From Geomonas sp. Red32 (lineage in GTDB: Bacteria; Desulfobacterota; Desulfuromonadia; Geobacterales; Geobacteraceae), in assembly GCF_023652955.1 (NCBI RefSeq), contig NZ_JAKLOY010000001.1, positions 310,001 to 374,000 on the forward strand: DNA of 64,000 nt, given 5' to 3'. A program made the position numbers and the translations under genes. Position 1 is the first letter of the stretch. Each line of letters opens with the position of its first letter. Below are positions 57,494 to 64,000 of the stretch, piece after piece. The notes beneath the pieces were generated by a model. That model did not search any database. It worked only from the letters and a program-made list of their open reading frames with translations, and was not told the DNA's origin.

Positions 57494-58126
57494 TCAGAAT
57501 CGAGCGGCAGTCTCAAGGGCCTTCCGGACCGCCTCCCTCTTTAATTCTGCACCCTGCTCCGTAGGGAGCCCCCCTCCTTCCAGCACTATCGCCTCGAACT
57601 GCTCAACCCCCATGACCTCCATGACCGCCTTGAGGTAGGGTACCGAATGGTCCTCCTCCTTGCCGAAATGGAAACCGCCGCTCGCGTGGATATGCAGGCA
57701 TTTCTTCCCTTTGCCTTTCAACAGCCCCTCCGGCCCGGTGGCGGTATCGCGCAAGGTCTTGCCGTACACGCAGATGGCATCGATGTACATCTTGAACTCG
57801 GCCGGGAAGCTCAGGTTCCACATGGGGGTGACGAAGACGTACTTGTCGGCGGCAATGAACTGGTCCGCAAGCCGGTAGATCCTTCCCAGCTTCCGCTGTT
57901 CCTCCTCCGCAAGGGCAACGAACTTTTGACCGCTTCGCAACTTGGCGACGCCGCTCAAAACATCGGCATCGAACCTCTGGATGTTGTCCCGGTAGAGGTC
58001 GAGAATGCGGACCTCATCCTCGGGATTGCGCCGTAGGTACCCGTCCAGAAAAGCCTTCCCGACCGTGAGGCTGTTAGATTGCTCCACGGGTTTGAGGTTG
58101 CAGGTTATGTAGAGCAGTGAGGCCAT
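57494..58126 (-). CDS. FMN-dependent NADH-azoreductase / quinone reductase (AzoR-like)
   Basis: This 210-residue flavodoxin-fold enzyme starts [20 protein letters not shown] (FMN phosphate loop), has [20 protein letters not shown] in the middle and [15 protein letters not shown] later, the AzoR pattern. Such enzymes make two-electron reductions of azo compounds and quinones. The start is inferred from the family N-terminus; the ribosome site is weak. It is the first gene of the operon, 60 bases behind a sigma-54 promoter. Confidence 0.9.
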   Translation of the reverse strand: MASLLYITCNLKPVEQSNSLTVGKAFLDGYLRRNPEDEVRILDLYRDNIQRFDADVLSGVAKLRSGQKFVALAEEEQRKLGRIYRLADQFIAADKYVFVTPMWNLSFPAEFKMYIDAICVYGKTLRDTATGPEGLLKGKGKKCLHIHASGGFHFGKEEDHSVPYLKAVMEVMGVEQFEAIVLEGGGLPTEQGAELKREAVRKALETAARF

Positions 58127-58187
58127 TTCATCGTCCTCGGTGGCGGCGGTGGTGGCGGTGGTGCCGTTGCTGGTTAACCGTTCCTCT

Positions 58188-58203
58188 AGCCACAACCGTG
58201 CCA
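58188..58203 (-). promoter_or_regulatory. Sigma-54 promoter of the redox operon
   Basis: The minus strand reads TGGCACGGTTGTGGCT. The -24 element TGGCAC is perfect, the -12 TGGCT keeps the essential GC, and the invariant GG and GC are 10 bases apart as required. The predicted start of transcription lies about 50 nt upstream of the azoreductase ATG. A sigma-54-dependent activator is encoded divergently. Confidence 0.82.
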
Positions 58204-58250
58204 GCGGAACATCCCCTTAAAAAGGCAGGTTACCGACTCAACGCGGCACC

Positions 58251-58320
58251 CGATTACAAAATAGCGTAATCGCTATTGCATTATATTGTAACAACTGGGA
58301 TAATTACGAAATAATGTAAC
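58251..58320. promoter_or_regulatory. Three ATTAC-N8-GTAA-type enhancer sites
   Basis: Site 1: ATTAC-N8-GTAAT at 58253-58270, extending to CGATTAC...GTAATCG. Site 2: ATTGC-N8-GTAAC at 58275-58292. Site 3: ATTAC-N8-GTAAC at 58303-58320. Centres are 22 and 28 bp apart. An inverted repeat AATAGCG-TAAT-CGCTATT (58260-58277) overlaps site 1. They lie 50-120 bp upstream of the sigma-54 -24 element, the usual place for activator binding, and just upstream of the activator gene itself. Confidence 0.75.
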
Positions 58321-58360
58321 TCGTTGCGGTGGCGTGACGGAGAAAGCGGAGGAGGGTTAC

Positions 58361-59890
58361 GTGAGGTTCAACCGAGACGTTTTTTTCAGACAGGCGACGC
58401 TCAGGATCTGCAGCAGCCTCAAGATAGATAACGCCCTTAAAAGCGCTTACGACTATCTGAACGAATTTTTTCCGATTGATGAGCTGTTCCTGGACATCCT
58501 TGATGCCGATCTTGGGGCGATACGAAGGATCGCACATATCAGGGGAGGGAAGGTTCTGGTCCCGGAACTGATCGTCCCGCTCCCGGAAAAGCTCAAGAAC
58601 TGGCTGACCGGGAAAGATGTCCCCTTCATCATGGATCCGGCCGATCCGCATGCCCAGGCCATGACCCCGCTGGTCAAGCTGGTAGGAGTTTCGGACCTCG
58701 TGGTCCCGCTAAAAATCGAGGGACACCCCATCGGTTTCCTGGTGCTACGGGCACAGGGGCTCGGGAGGTACCGTGCTGAGCAGACCGAGATCCTGTCGGT
58801 GATCTCCGAGCCGTTCGCCATCGCCCTCGCCAACGCCTTGGCTCACGAGGCCGTGCTCAAGTACAGTGATCTGCTTCTTGACGACAACCGCTTCCTGCAA
58901 AAGGAGCTCTTTCCCCAGAAGGGGGACGAGATTATCGGGGGGAATTCCGGGCTGAGAAACGTTATGGAGACGATTCGGCAGGTAGCGGGACTTTCCAATA
59001 CCGTGCTGCTTCTCGGGGAAACAGGTACCGGGAAGGAACTGATTGCCAACGCGATTCATTTCAGTTCCCGGCGCAAGGATGGCCCGTTCATCAAGGTGAA
59101 CTGCGGCGCCATTCCGGAATCCCTCATCGACAGCGAGCTGTTCGGCCACGAAAAAGGGGCCTTCACCGGGGCCACGGTGGAAAAGCGGGGACGTTTCGAG
59201 CGGGCCAATGGAGGCACCATTTTCCTCGACGAGGTCGGTGAACTCTCCAGCCATGCGCAGGTCCGGCTGCTGCGTGTCCTTCAGAACCGGGAGATCGAAC
59301 GGGTAGGGGGAACCAGGGCGATTCCGGTCGACATCCGGGTGATTGCCGCCACCCACCGCAACCTCGAGAACATGGTTGCCGAGAACCGGTTCCGGGAGGA
59401 CCTCTGGTTCCGTCTCAACGTCTTTCCCATCATGGTCCCTCCCCTGCGCCAGAGAAAGGAAGACATCCCTGCCCTGACGAGGTACTTCGTCGAACTGAAA
59501 AGCAGGGAGCTCGGCATCGCCATCCCACCCGCCATCGCCCCGGGGGCGCTGGAGAGGCTCACGCAGTTCGACTGGCCCGGAAATGTCCGCGAGCTGGAAA
59601 ACCTGACCGAAAGGGAGCTGATACGGCACAAAGGTGGGCAGCTTTTCTTCGATGGATTGCTCTCCCCCCAAAGGAAGGTGAGGGAGTCTCATCGCCGGGA
59701 GGAACGCGATTCAGCCCCCTCTCAGACCCTCGACGAAATGATTGCCAGCTACATCAGCAAGGTCTTGAAAGCGACCAACGGGAAAATCCACGGTCCCGGC
59801 GGGGCGGCAACGGTGCTCGGCATCAAGCCGACCACACTAAGGGCGCGTATGGACAGACTTGGAATTGCTTATGGCCGAAAAAAGTGCTGA
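58361..59890 (+). CDS. Sigma-54-dependent transcriptional activator: GAF-AAA+-Fis HTH
   Basis: This 509-residue NorR/FhlA-type activator has an N-terminal GAF sensor domain (about 10-165), an AAA+ domain with Walker A GETGTGKE (219-226), the sigma-54 contact loop GAFTGA (266-271), Walker B GGTIFLDEVG (284-293) and the sensor region RFREDLWFRLNVFP. It ends in a Fis-type HTH (GGAATVLGIKPTTLRARMDR). The GAF domain has only one Cys (residue 17), so the NorR iron-site ligand set is not evident. The GTG at 58361 is chosen because GGAGGAGG lies just upstream; the GTG at 58334 lacks one. Confidence 0.92.
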   Translation: MRFNRDVFFRQATLRICSSLKIDNALKSAYDYLNEFFPIDELFLDILDADLGAIRRIAHIRGGKVLVPELIVPLPEKLKNWLTGKDVPFIMDPADPHAQAMTPLVKLVGVSDLVVPLKIEGHPIGFLVLRAQGLGRYRAEQTEILSVISEPFAIALANALAHEAVLKYSDLLLDDNRFLQKELFPQKGDEIIGGNSGLRNVMETIRQVAGLSNTVLLLGETGTGKELIANAIHFSSRRKDGPFIKVNCGAIPESLIDSELFGHEKGAFTGATVEKRGRFERANGGTIFLDEVGELSSHAQVRLLRVLQNREIERVGGTRAIPVDIRVIAATHRNLENMVAENRFREDLWFRLNVFPIMVPPLRQRKEDIPALTRYFVELKSRELGIAIPPAIAPGALERLTQFDWPGNVRELENLTERELIRHKGGQLFFDGLLSPQRKVRESHRREERDSAPSQTLDEMIASYISKVLKATNGKIHGPGGAATVLGIKPTTLRARMDRLGIAYGRKKC

Positions 59891-60082
59891 CTTATGCGCG
59901 ACGGGGCAGCGCAAAGCCACGTTGAGCCGACACTGGAAGGGGAGCGGGTGATCCGGGAGGAAGCTGTCTTTTTGAGGCACGCAGCGTACCGGCAGGGACG
60001 AGGGCCAAAAGAGCGCAACGCGCTGAAAACAACCGGGCTGGAATCTGGGGACGAGACCTGCGCCCAGCATCTGCGTCAAAAC

Positions 60083-60185
60083 GAAGAAAAGGCACTTACG
60101 CGGTTATCGTAAGTGCCTTTTCTGTAGGTAGCTGTATGGTGCCCAGGGACGGAATCGAACCGCCGACACGAGGATTTTCAATCCT
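60083..60185. repeat. 103-bp direct repeat, right copy
   Basis: This copy corresponds to 52431-52532 and includes the terminator and the 3' two thirds of the intact tRNA-Phe. It marks the right boundary of the 7.6-kb redox segment. Confidence 0.93.
60087..60121 (-). terminator. tRNA-Phe terminator
   Basis: AAAAGGCACTTAC and GTAAGTGCCTTTT form a 13-bp stem around a 9-base loop, with the U-run on the minus strand, 16 bases past the tRNA 3' end. Confidence 0.93.
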
Positions 60186-60212
60186 CTGCTCTACCGACTG
60201 AGCTACCTGGGC
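60137..60212 (-). tRNA. tRNA-Phe (anticodon GAA)
   Basis: The 76-nt minus-strand gene folds into a standard cloverleaf: acceptor GCCCAGG/CCTGGGC, D arm GCTC...GAGC, anticodon stem GAGGA/TCCTC with loop TTGAAAA, T loop TTCGATT, and an encoded CCA end. Confidence 0.97.
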
Positions 60213-60296
60213 AAGAGACCAACTTTATACTTTAATTATCCGGGGGAGTCAACCCTTTTTTAACCTAGTGAGCAATCAATTTCGTTGGCTCACGAT

Positions 60297-60344
60297 ACCC
60301 CATCCTCACCCCTACCCTCCCCTTGAAGGGGAGGGAGAGAGTGG
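60297..60344. repeat. Dispersed intergenic repeat (second family), copy A
   Basis: ACCCCATCCTCACCCCTACC followed by CTCCCCTTGAAGGGGAGGGAGAG is nearly the same as the element at 63484-63533. Each has a hairpin of the CTCCCCTT/AAGGGGAG type. They lie in gaps between genes. Confidence 0.75.
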
Positions 60345-60409
60345 TTGAAGCCGGAAGAAGTATCTGGGGGGATGCGGTGTCAGTCTAAGATAGGCCTACT
60401 TATCGTAGA

Positions 60410-60973
60410 CTAGGCGCGGGAGATGAAGCGGCCGTCGCGGGTGTCGACCTTGATCTTCTCGCCGGTCTCCAGATAGGGAGGAACCTGGAGCTTGTGGCCG
60501 GTCTCCAGGGTCGCTTCCTTGGTCTGGGCGGTGGCGGTGGCATTCTTCAGCGCGGGGAGGGTCTCGGTGACCACCAACTCGACCACCATGGGCAGGTCGA
60601 CGTTCACCATGCGCTCCTCGAAGATGCCGAGCTGGACCTCGGTCCCGTCCAGAAGAAACGGCGCGAGGGCGGAGAAGGAATCCTCTTCCATCTCGAACTG
60701 CTCGTAGGTCTCCAGGTCCATGAAGACCCCCTTGCCGCCGTCGGCATAGAGGAACTGCCCCTTGTGGCGCTCGAAATCGGCCTCGTCGACCTTATCGCCG
60801 GAACGGAAGGTCTTCTCAAGCACCTGGCCGGTAATCAGGTTCTTGTACTTGGTCTTGACCATGGTGTTGGCCCCGCGGGCGGAGGGGGACTGGAAACTGA
60901 CGTCTACGATAACACAGGGGGCGTTGTCCTGCTGAATGACAAGGCCCTTTTTGAAGTCGTTGGTGGTGTACAT
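60410..60973 (-). CDS. Elongation factor P-like protein (YeiP/EfpL type)
   Basis: This 187-residue three-domain protein relieves ribosome stalling at difficult (for example polyproline) sequences. The tip loop reads QSPSARGANTMV, with Arg where classical EF-P has Lys34 in a PGKG context. This SARGA loop is that of YeiP/EfpL-type paralogues. The OB domains show RSGDKVDEADFERH, QFLYADGGKGVFMDLETYEQ and the ending LETGEKIKVDTRDGRFI. GGAGATC lies before the ATG. Confidence 0.92.
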   Translation of the reverse strand: MYTTNDFKKGLVIQQDNAPCVIVDVSFQSPSARGANTMVKTKYKNLITGQVLEKTFRSGDKVDEADFERHKGQFLYADGGKGVFMDLETYEQFEMEEDSFSALAPFLLDGTEVQLGIFEERMVNVDLPMVVELVVTETLPALKNATATAQTKEATLETGHKLQVPPYLETGEKIKVDTRDGRFISRA

Positions 60974-61057
60974 GAAGATCTCCTTTGCGAAATTCTCTCT
61001 TATTTATCAGAAAAGCATGGTAACTTCAACAATTCGACAACTAAACCAGGAGGCACC

Positions 61058-61255
61058 ATGAAGATAGATACCGAGTTCATCAAGCTGGACAGTTTCCTCA
61101 AGGCAGTCGATGCGGTCTGCTCGGGGGGCGAGGCCAAGATCATCATCTCGGAGGGAATGGTCACTGTCAACGGCGAGGTGGAACTGCGCCGGGGAAGGAA
61201 ACTGCGTCCCGGCGACCGGGTCGAGCTGGGGGAAAACAGCTTCCTCGTTGAATAG
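61058..61255 (+). CDS. S4 domain RNA-binding protein (YbcJ-like)
   Basis: This 65-residue protein is one S4 domain: FIKLDSFLKAVDAVCSGGEA, then IISEGMVTVNGEVELRRGRK and LRPGDRVELGENSF. It binds structured RNA, probably rRNA. AGGAGGCACC precedes the ATG. It is divergent from the EF-P-like gene and convergent with a SUI1-like gene, so three translation-linked genes lie together. Confidence 0.92.
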   Translation: MKIDTEFIKLDSFLKAVDAVCSGGEAKIIISEGMVTVNGEVELRRGRKLRPGDRVELGENSFLVE

Positions 61256-61257
61256 GC

Positions 61258-61626
61258 TCACCCGCCCGCGCGCTTGGCCTTGTAGCCGCGCTTGGTCAAT
61301 TCGGCGAGCAGCAGCTCGCCGTGGTCCCCCTGGATCTCGATGGTACCGTCCTTGGCGGTTCCACCGCAGCCACAGCGGCGCTTCAATTCTCCCGCCAGGT
61401 TGGTCAGCTCCGTTGCATCCAGAGGGAGACCGGTGATGACCATGACGTTTTTGCCGCCGCGCCCCTTGCTCTCCCTGCGAATCCGCACCACACCGTCTCC
61501 GGCGGGGGCTCCCGCATTCTTCCGGCAGACGCACTCCTTAGCCGGCTTTCCGCATCCCGGGCACATCCTTCCGAATTCGGTGGAGTAGACGACAGGGGCT
61601 TCGTTGTTGGAATGACTCTTTTTCAT
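61258..61626 (-). CDS. SUI1/YciH family translation factor
   Basis: This 122-residue protein has an N-terminal zinc-ribbon-like part (CPGCGKPAKECVCRK) followed by the SUI1/eIF1 fold: GGKNVMVITGLPLDATELTN, AGELKRRCGCGGTAKDG and EIQGDHGELLLAELTKRGYK. It may influence start-codon choice. Its stop lies 2 bases from the stop of the convergent S4 gene. Confidence 0.93.
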   Translation of the reverse strand: MKKSHSNNEAPVVYSTEFGRMCPGCGKPAKECVCRKNAGAPAGDGVVRIRRESKGRGGKNVMVITGLPLDATELTNLAGELKRRCGCGGTAKDGTIEIQGDHGELLLAELTKRGYKAKRAGG

Positions 61627-61784
61627 AGAGGTTTACATAGCAGAAAAGGAGGCGGGGAGGCAACGGCAAATGCCGTGGCTCATACACCAACAAAGAGAAT
61701 TGCTTTCAGGAAACCTCTCACTCCCTTACAGATACAGGCCGGCGACTTTAGCGATGCCGGCATCTGGCTCACGGCACTGTGTGT

Positions 61785-61815
61785 ACCCCCCCCCGGTCCC
61801 CCCTTTGACAAGGGG
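61785..61815. repeat. C/G-rich palindrome, related to dispersed repeat family 1
   Basis: CCCCCCCCGGTCCCCCCTTT followed by GACAAGGGGGGG is a hairpin similar to the 3' half of the element at 30896. The 61627-61889 gap otherwise holds nothing I can name. Confidence 0.45.
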
Positions 61816-61889
61816 GGGGACCTAGTTTCGGCACTGGTCCCCGGAATTCCCCGACGAACCTTCGCAAAGGGGGGAACCAGCGGGCACCT

Positions 61890-62981
61890 TCACCGGTTGT
61901 TTGAGGGGAGCTCGAGCGGCTTGGGGACCTCGCTCTCCATGATCGGGCGGGGGGTGAGCCGGTCGGGGATCTTTAATACGGTCACCCCGGCGGGTGGCTC
62001 TATTTCCTCGTAGAGGGGAGCGCTCCCCCGCTGATAGGTTTTCGAGAAGTGCATGGGGAGCACGTAGGAAGGGCGCAGCTTGTCCAGCAGGAGATTGAGG
62101 TCCGGCGTGCAGAGGTGGCGGGAGAGCCTGGCTTTTTGACACTCCGAGGCAAGAAAGGCACATTCGCAGATGAGCAGCGTCACTCCCTGGTGGAGCCCCA
62201 CCAGCTTGTCCATGTTCTCCTCCGAGTAGCCGATGTCGGTGAGGTAGCCGATGCTCGCCGGTGTCTCCTCTTTCGTGATCCGCCGGTATAGGGCGGCAGC
62301 GTCGGGCTCGGTCCGCTCTTCAATCGCCTCCCCTACCCTGGCCGGATACCATACCGCACTTCCCGCAAGGGTGCCGGTGTGAAAAAGCCTCTCGAGCGTC
62401 CTCAGCCACTCACCTTTCATCACCCCTTCGGCCGCCATCTTTGCATCGTCGACGACGAAAGCGTCCGCCTCGTCCACCCGGTAGGAGAGGACCGGAATCC
62501 GGTGCTCGCACTCCACGCTCCTTACCGATAGAAACCGGTTCCGGTAGAGCTCTCCCCCCCTCTTTCCCTCATCTCGCGGGGCGAATGCCTCAGGACCGCT
62601 GAAGAGGGTGCTGGCAATGCGCTCGCCCTCGATCTCGCTCACCCGGAAGTTACCCCAGAAGGTCTCGGCGAGATTCCAGTCGTAGCTGGAGAACTTGTTG
62701 GCCATCCGGCCCGCAAGACCGGGCGGGCCGAAGACTTCGATGGTTCGCGGGGAGGCATGACTGTGGCGGATGACGCTGTCCATCCCCATGAAATGGTCCA
62801 TGTGGGCGTGGCTGATGAAGATGGCATCGATGGAGGTGTAAATCCGCTTGGCGAGGTGGTGCATCTTGCCGCAGTCGAAGAGGAGCGAGCGCCCGGTAGG
62901 ACGGACCCGCACGAGCAGCAAGGGATCGTCGAAGAGCCCGGCAAAGAAGGTCGGTTCAAGGTAGCGAAATGGCTTCGGCAT
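61890..62981 (-). CDS. Metallo-beta-lactamase fold protein (RNase Z-like)
   Basis: This 363-residue protein has the zinc motif SHAHMDHFMG (about 58-67), an early LLFDCGK strand and a later CECAFL plus LPMHFSKTY with the C-terminal histidine. This resembles the RNase Z/ElaC group, though it is longer than bacterial RNase Z and has an extended middle section. Cleaving tRNA precursors is possible but not proven. GAGG precedes the ATG. It is divergent from the cupin gene. Confidence 0.85.
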   Translation of the reverse strand: MPKPFRYLEPTFFAGLFDDPLLLVRVRPTGRSLLFDCGKMHHLAKRIYTSIDAIFISHAHMDHFMGMDSVIRHSHASPRTIEVFGPPGLAGRMANKFSSYDWNLAETFWGNFRVSEIEGERIASTLFSGPEAFAPRDEGKRGGELYRNRFLSVRSVECEHRIPVLSYRVDEADAFVVDDAKMAAEGVMKGEWLRTLERLFHTGTLAGSAVWYPARVGEAIEERTEPDAAALYRRITKEETPASIGYLTDIGYSEENMDKLVGLHQGVTLLICECAFLASECQKARLSRHLCTPDLNLLLDKLRPSYVLPMHFSKTYQRGSAPLYEEIEPPAGVTVLKIPDRLTPRPIMESEVPKPLELPSNNR

Positions 62982-63081
62982 GGCCTCATTTTATCATTTC
63001 GTTGATCTCGATCAATGGACACCGCGCCGGAAAGGCTTAAAGTACAATTAAGAGAGAGCCATAACAGAAAAGGAGAGCATC

Positions 63082-63414
63082 ATGGCACTGAAAAAAGGTG
63101 TAGAGCTTGGCGAGAAACTGAATCTGGCGAATCTGGCGGGGTATCAGGATGGGGCGGTTGTCAGCCGGACGGTGATTGACAAGCCGGTAGGAACCATTAC
63201 CGCTTTCTCTTTCGACGCCGGCGAGGGGTTGAGCGAGCATACCGCTCCCTATGACGCGTTCGTGCAGATCCTCGACGGGGAGGCGGAGATCACCATCGAG
63301 GGGAAGGCGCAGACGGTTTCGGCTGGGGAGATCATCATCATGCCGGCCAACAAACCCCATTCGCTTAGGGGGGTGAAAAAGTTCAAGATGCTCTTGGTGA
63401 TGATCAGGGCGTAA
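63082..63414 (+). CDS. Small cupin domain protein
   Basis: This 110-residue protein is a single cupin barrel: ITAFSFDAGEGLSEHTAPYD (motif 1, His present) and VSAGEIIIMPANKPHSLRGV (motif 2). It resembles uncharacterised YhhW/QdoI-like small cupins. AAAGGAGAGC lies before the ATG. It stands alone and ends in a strong terminator. Confidence 0.9.
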   Translation: MALKKGVELGEKLNLANLAGYQDGAVVSRTVIDKPVGTITAFSFDAGEGLSEHTAPYDAFVQILDGEAEITIEGKAQTVSAGEIIIMPANKPHSLRGVKKFKMLLVMIRA

Positions 63415-63433
63415 CCTTTACCGTAGGATAAAA

Positions 63434-63477
63434 ATGAAAATCCCCCGCGGGCCGATATGAGCACGCGGGGGATTTTT
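63434..63477 (+). terminator. Rho-independent terminator of the cupin gene
   Basis: AAAATCCCCCGCG and CGCGGGGGATTTT pair around a 14-base loop, followed by more T residues. Confidence 0.92.
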
Positions 63478-63483
63478 TATGTA

Positions 63484-63533
63484 ACCCCCATCCTCACCCC
63501 TGCCCTCCGCTTAGAGGGGAGGGAGAGACTAGT
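63484..63533. repeat. Dispersed intergenic repeat (second family), copy B
   Basis: ACCCCCATCCTCACCCCTGC followed by CCTCCGCTTAGAGGGGAGGGAGAG matches the element at 60297-60344 closely. It lies between the cupin terminator and hemB. Confidence 0.75.
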
Positions 63534-63557
63534 GGGGTGCAGGGTGGCAACGAAAGA

Positions 63558-64000
<443 letters not shown>

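Noticed and set aside
59891-60136. Short frames between the sigma-54 activator gene and tRNA-Phe
   Set aside because: Overlapping frames on both strands without ribosome sites or recognisable motifs; treated as non-coding.

Overview
The window is GC-rich, densely packed bacterial DNA that reads like a chromosome segment of the Geobacteraceae (Geobacter, Geomonas or Citrifermentans). Supporting signs are an acetate-type CoA-transferase, two signalling proteins with c-type haem motifs (CxxCH) in periplasmic sensor domains, a GEMM riboswitch in front of a diguanylate cyclase, a YeiP-type elongation factor P, and dispersed C/G-rich intergenic repeats. The assignment is inference from gene content; no 16S rRNA gene is present.

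Region 1 (1-24.8 kb). A partial gene of unknown function is followed by an 18-copy 20-bp tandem array, a succinyl-CoA:acetate-type CoA-transferase, a haem-binding chemotaxis receptor behind a textbook sigma-28 promoter, a small PAS protein and a bacterioferritin. A same-strand run then encodes an E3-like flavoprotein, a TVP38 membrane protein, E1 alpha, E1 beta and E2 of a 2-oxoacid dehydrogenase, and a rhomboid protease. Envelope proteins, a PAS-GGDEF-EAL protein, a Met/His-rich secreted protein, three tiny stress-type proteins, and a haem-sensor diguanylate cyclase led by a GEMM riboswitch follow.

Region 2 (25-43.3 kb) is devoted to amino-acid uptake and breakdown. It holds two polar-amino-acid ABC systems, an outer-membrane porin, a LivK-type binding protein, a FadR-family regulator divergent from PutA (proline to glutamate), and LivHMGF. 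Four of the transcription units carry a GGT-N3-ACC palindrome at their promoters. This is the motif expected for a FadR/PdhR/LldR-type regulator, so the regulator at 31 kb may control the whole block.

Region 3 (43.4-51.5 kb) contains a MocR-type regulator divergent from a DUF2917/YbaK/RarD/AzlC/AzlD operon, with repeated TGTTAC sites between the two promoters. Next comes a TrpXYZ-like ABC transporter with a good promoter, then a short conserved-looking hypothetical gene.

Region 4 (52.4-60.2 kb) is the most striking part. A 7.6-kb segment lies between two ~102-bp direct repeats. One repeat contains the intact tRNA-Phe 3' part and its terminator; the other lies in a decayed tRNA-Phe copy with a 23-nt internal deletion. 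Inside is a seven-gene redox operon: azoreductase-like flavoprotein, YceI, nitroreductase, 2-oxoacid:ferredoxin oxidoreductase alpha and beta, a 55-residue Cys-rich protein and a double CDGSH Fe-S protein. It has a sigma-54 promoter, and three tandem ATTAC-N8-GTAA-type sites lie between it and a divergent GAF-AAA+-Fis activator. The operon ends in a long hairpin terminator.

Region 5 (60.2-64 kb) has tRNA-Phe, an EF-P-like factor, an S4 RNA-binding protein, a SUI1-like factor, a metallo-beta-lactamase-fold protein, a cupin and the 3' part of hemB.
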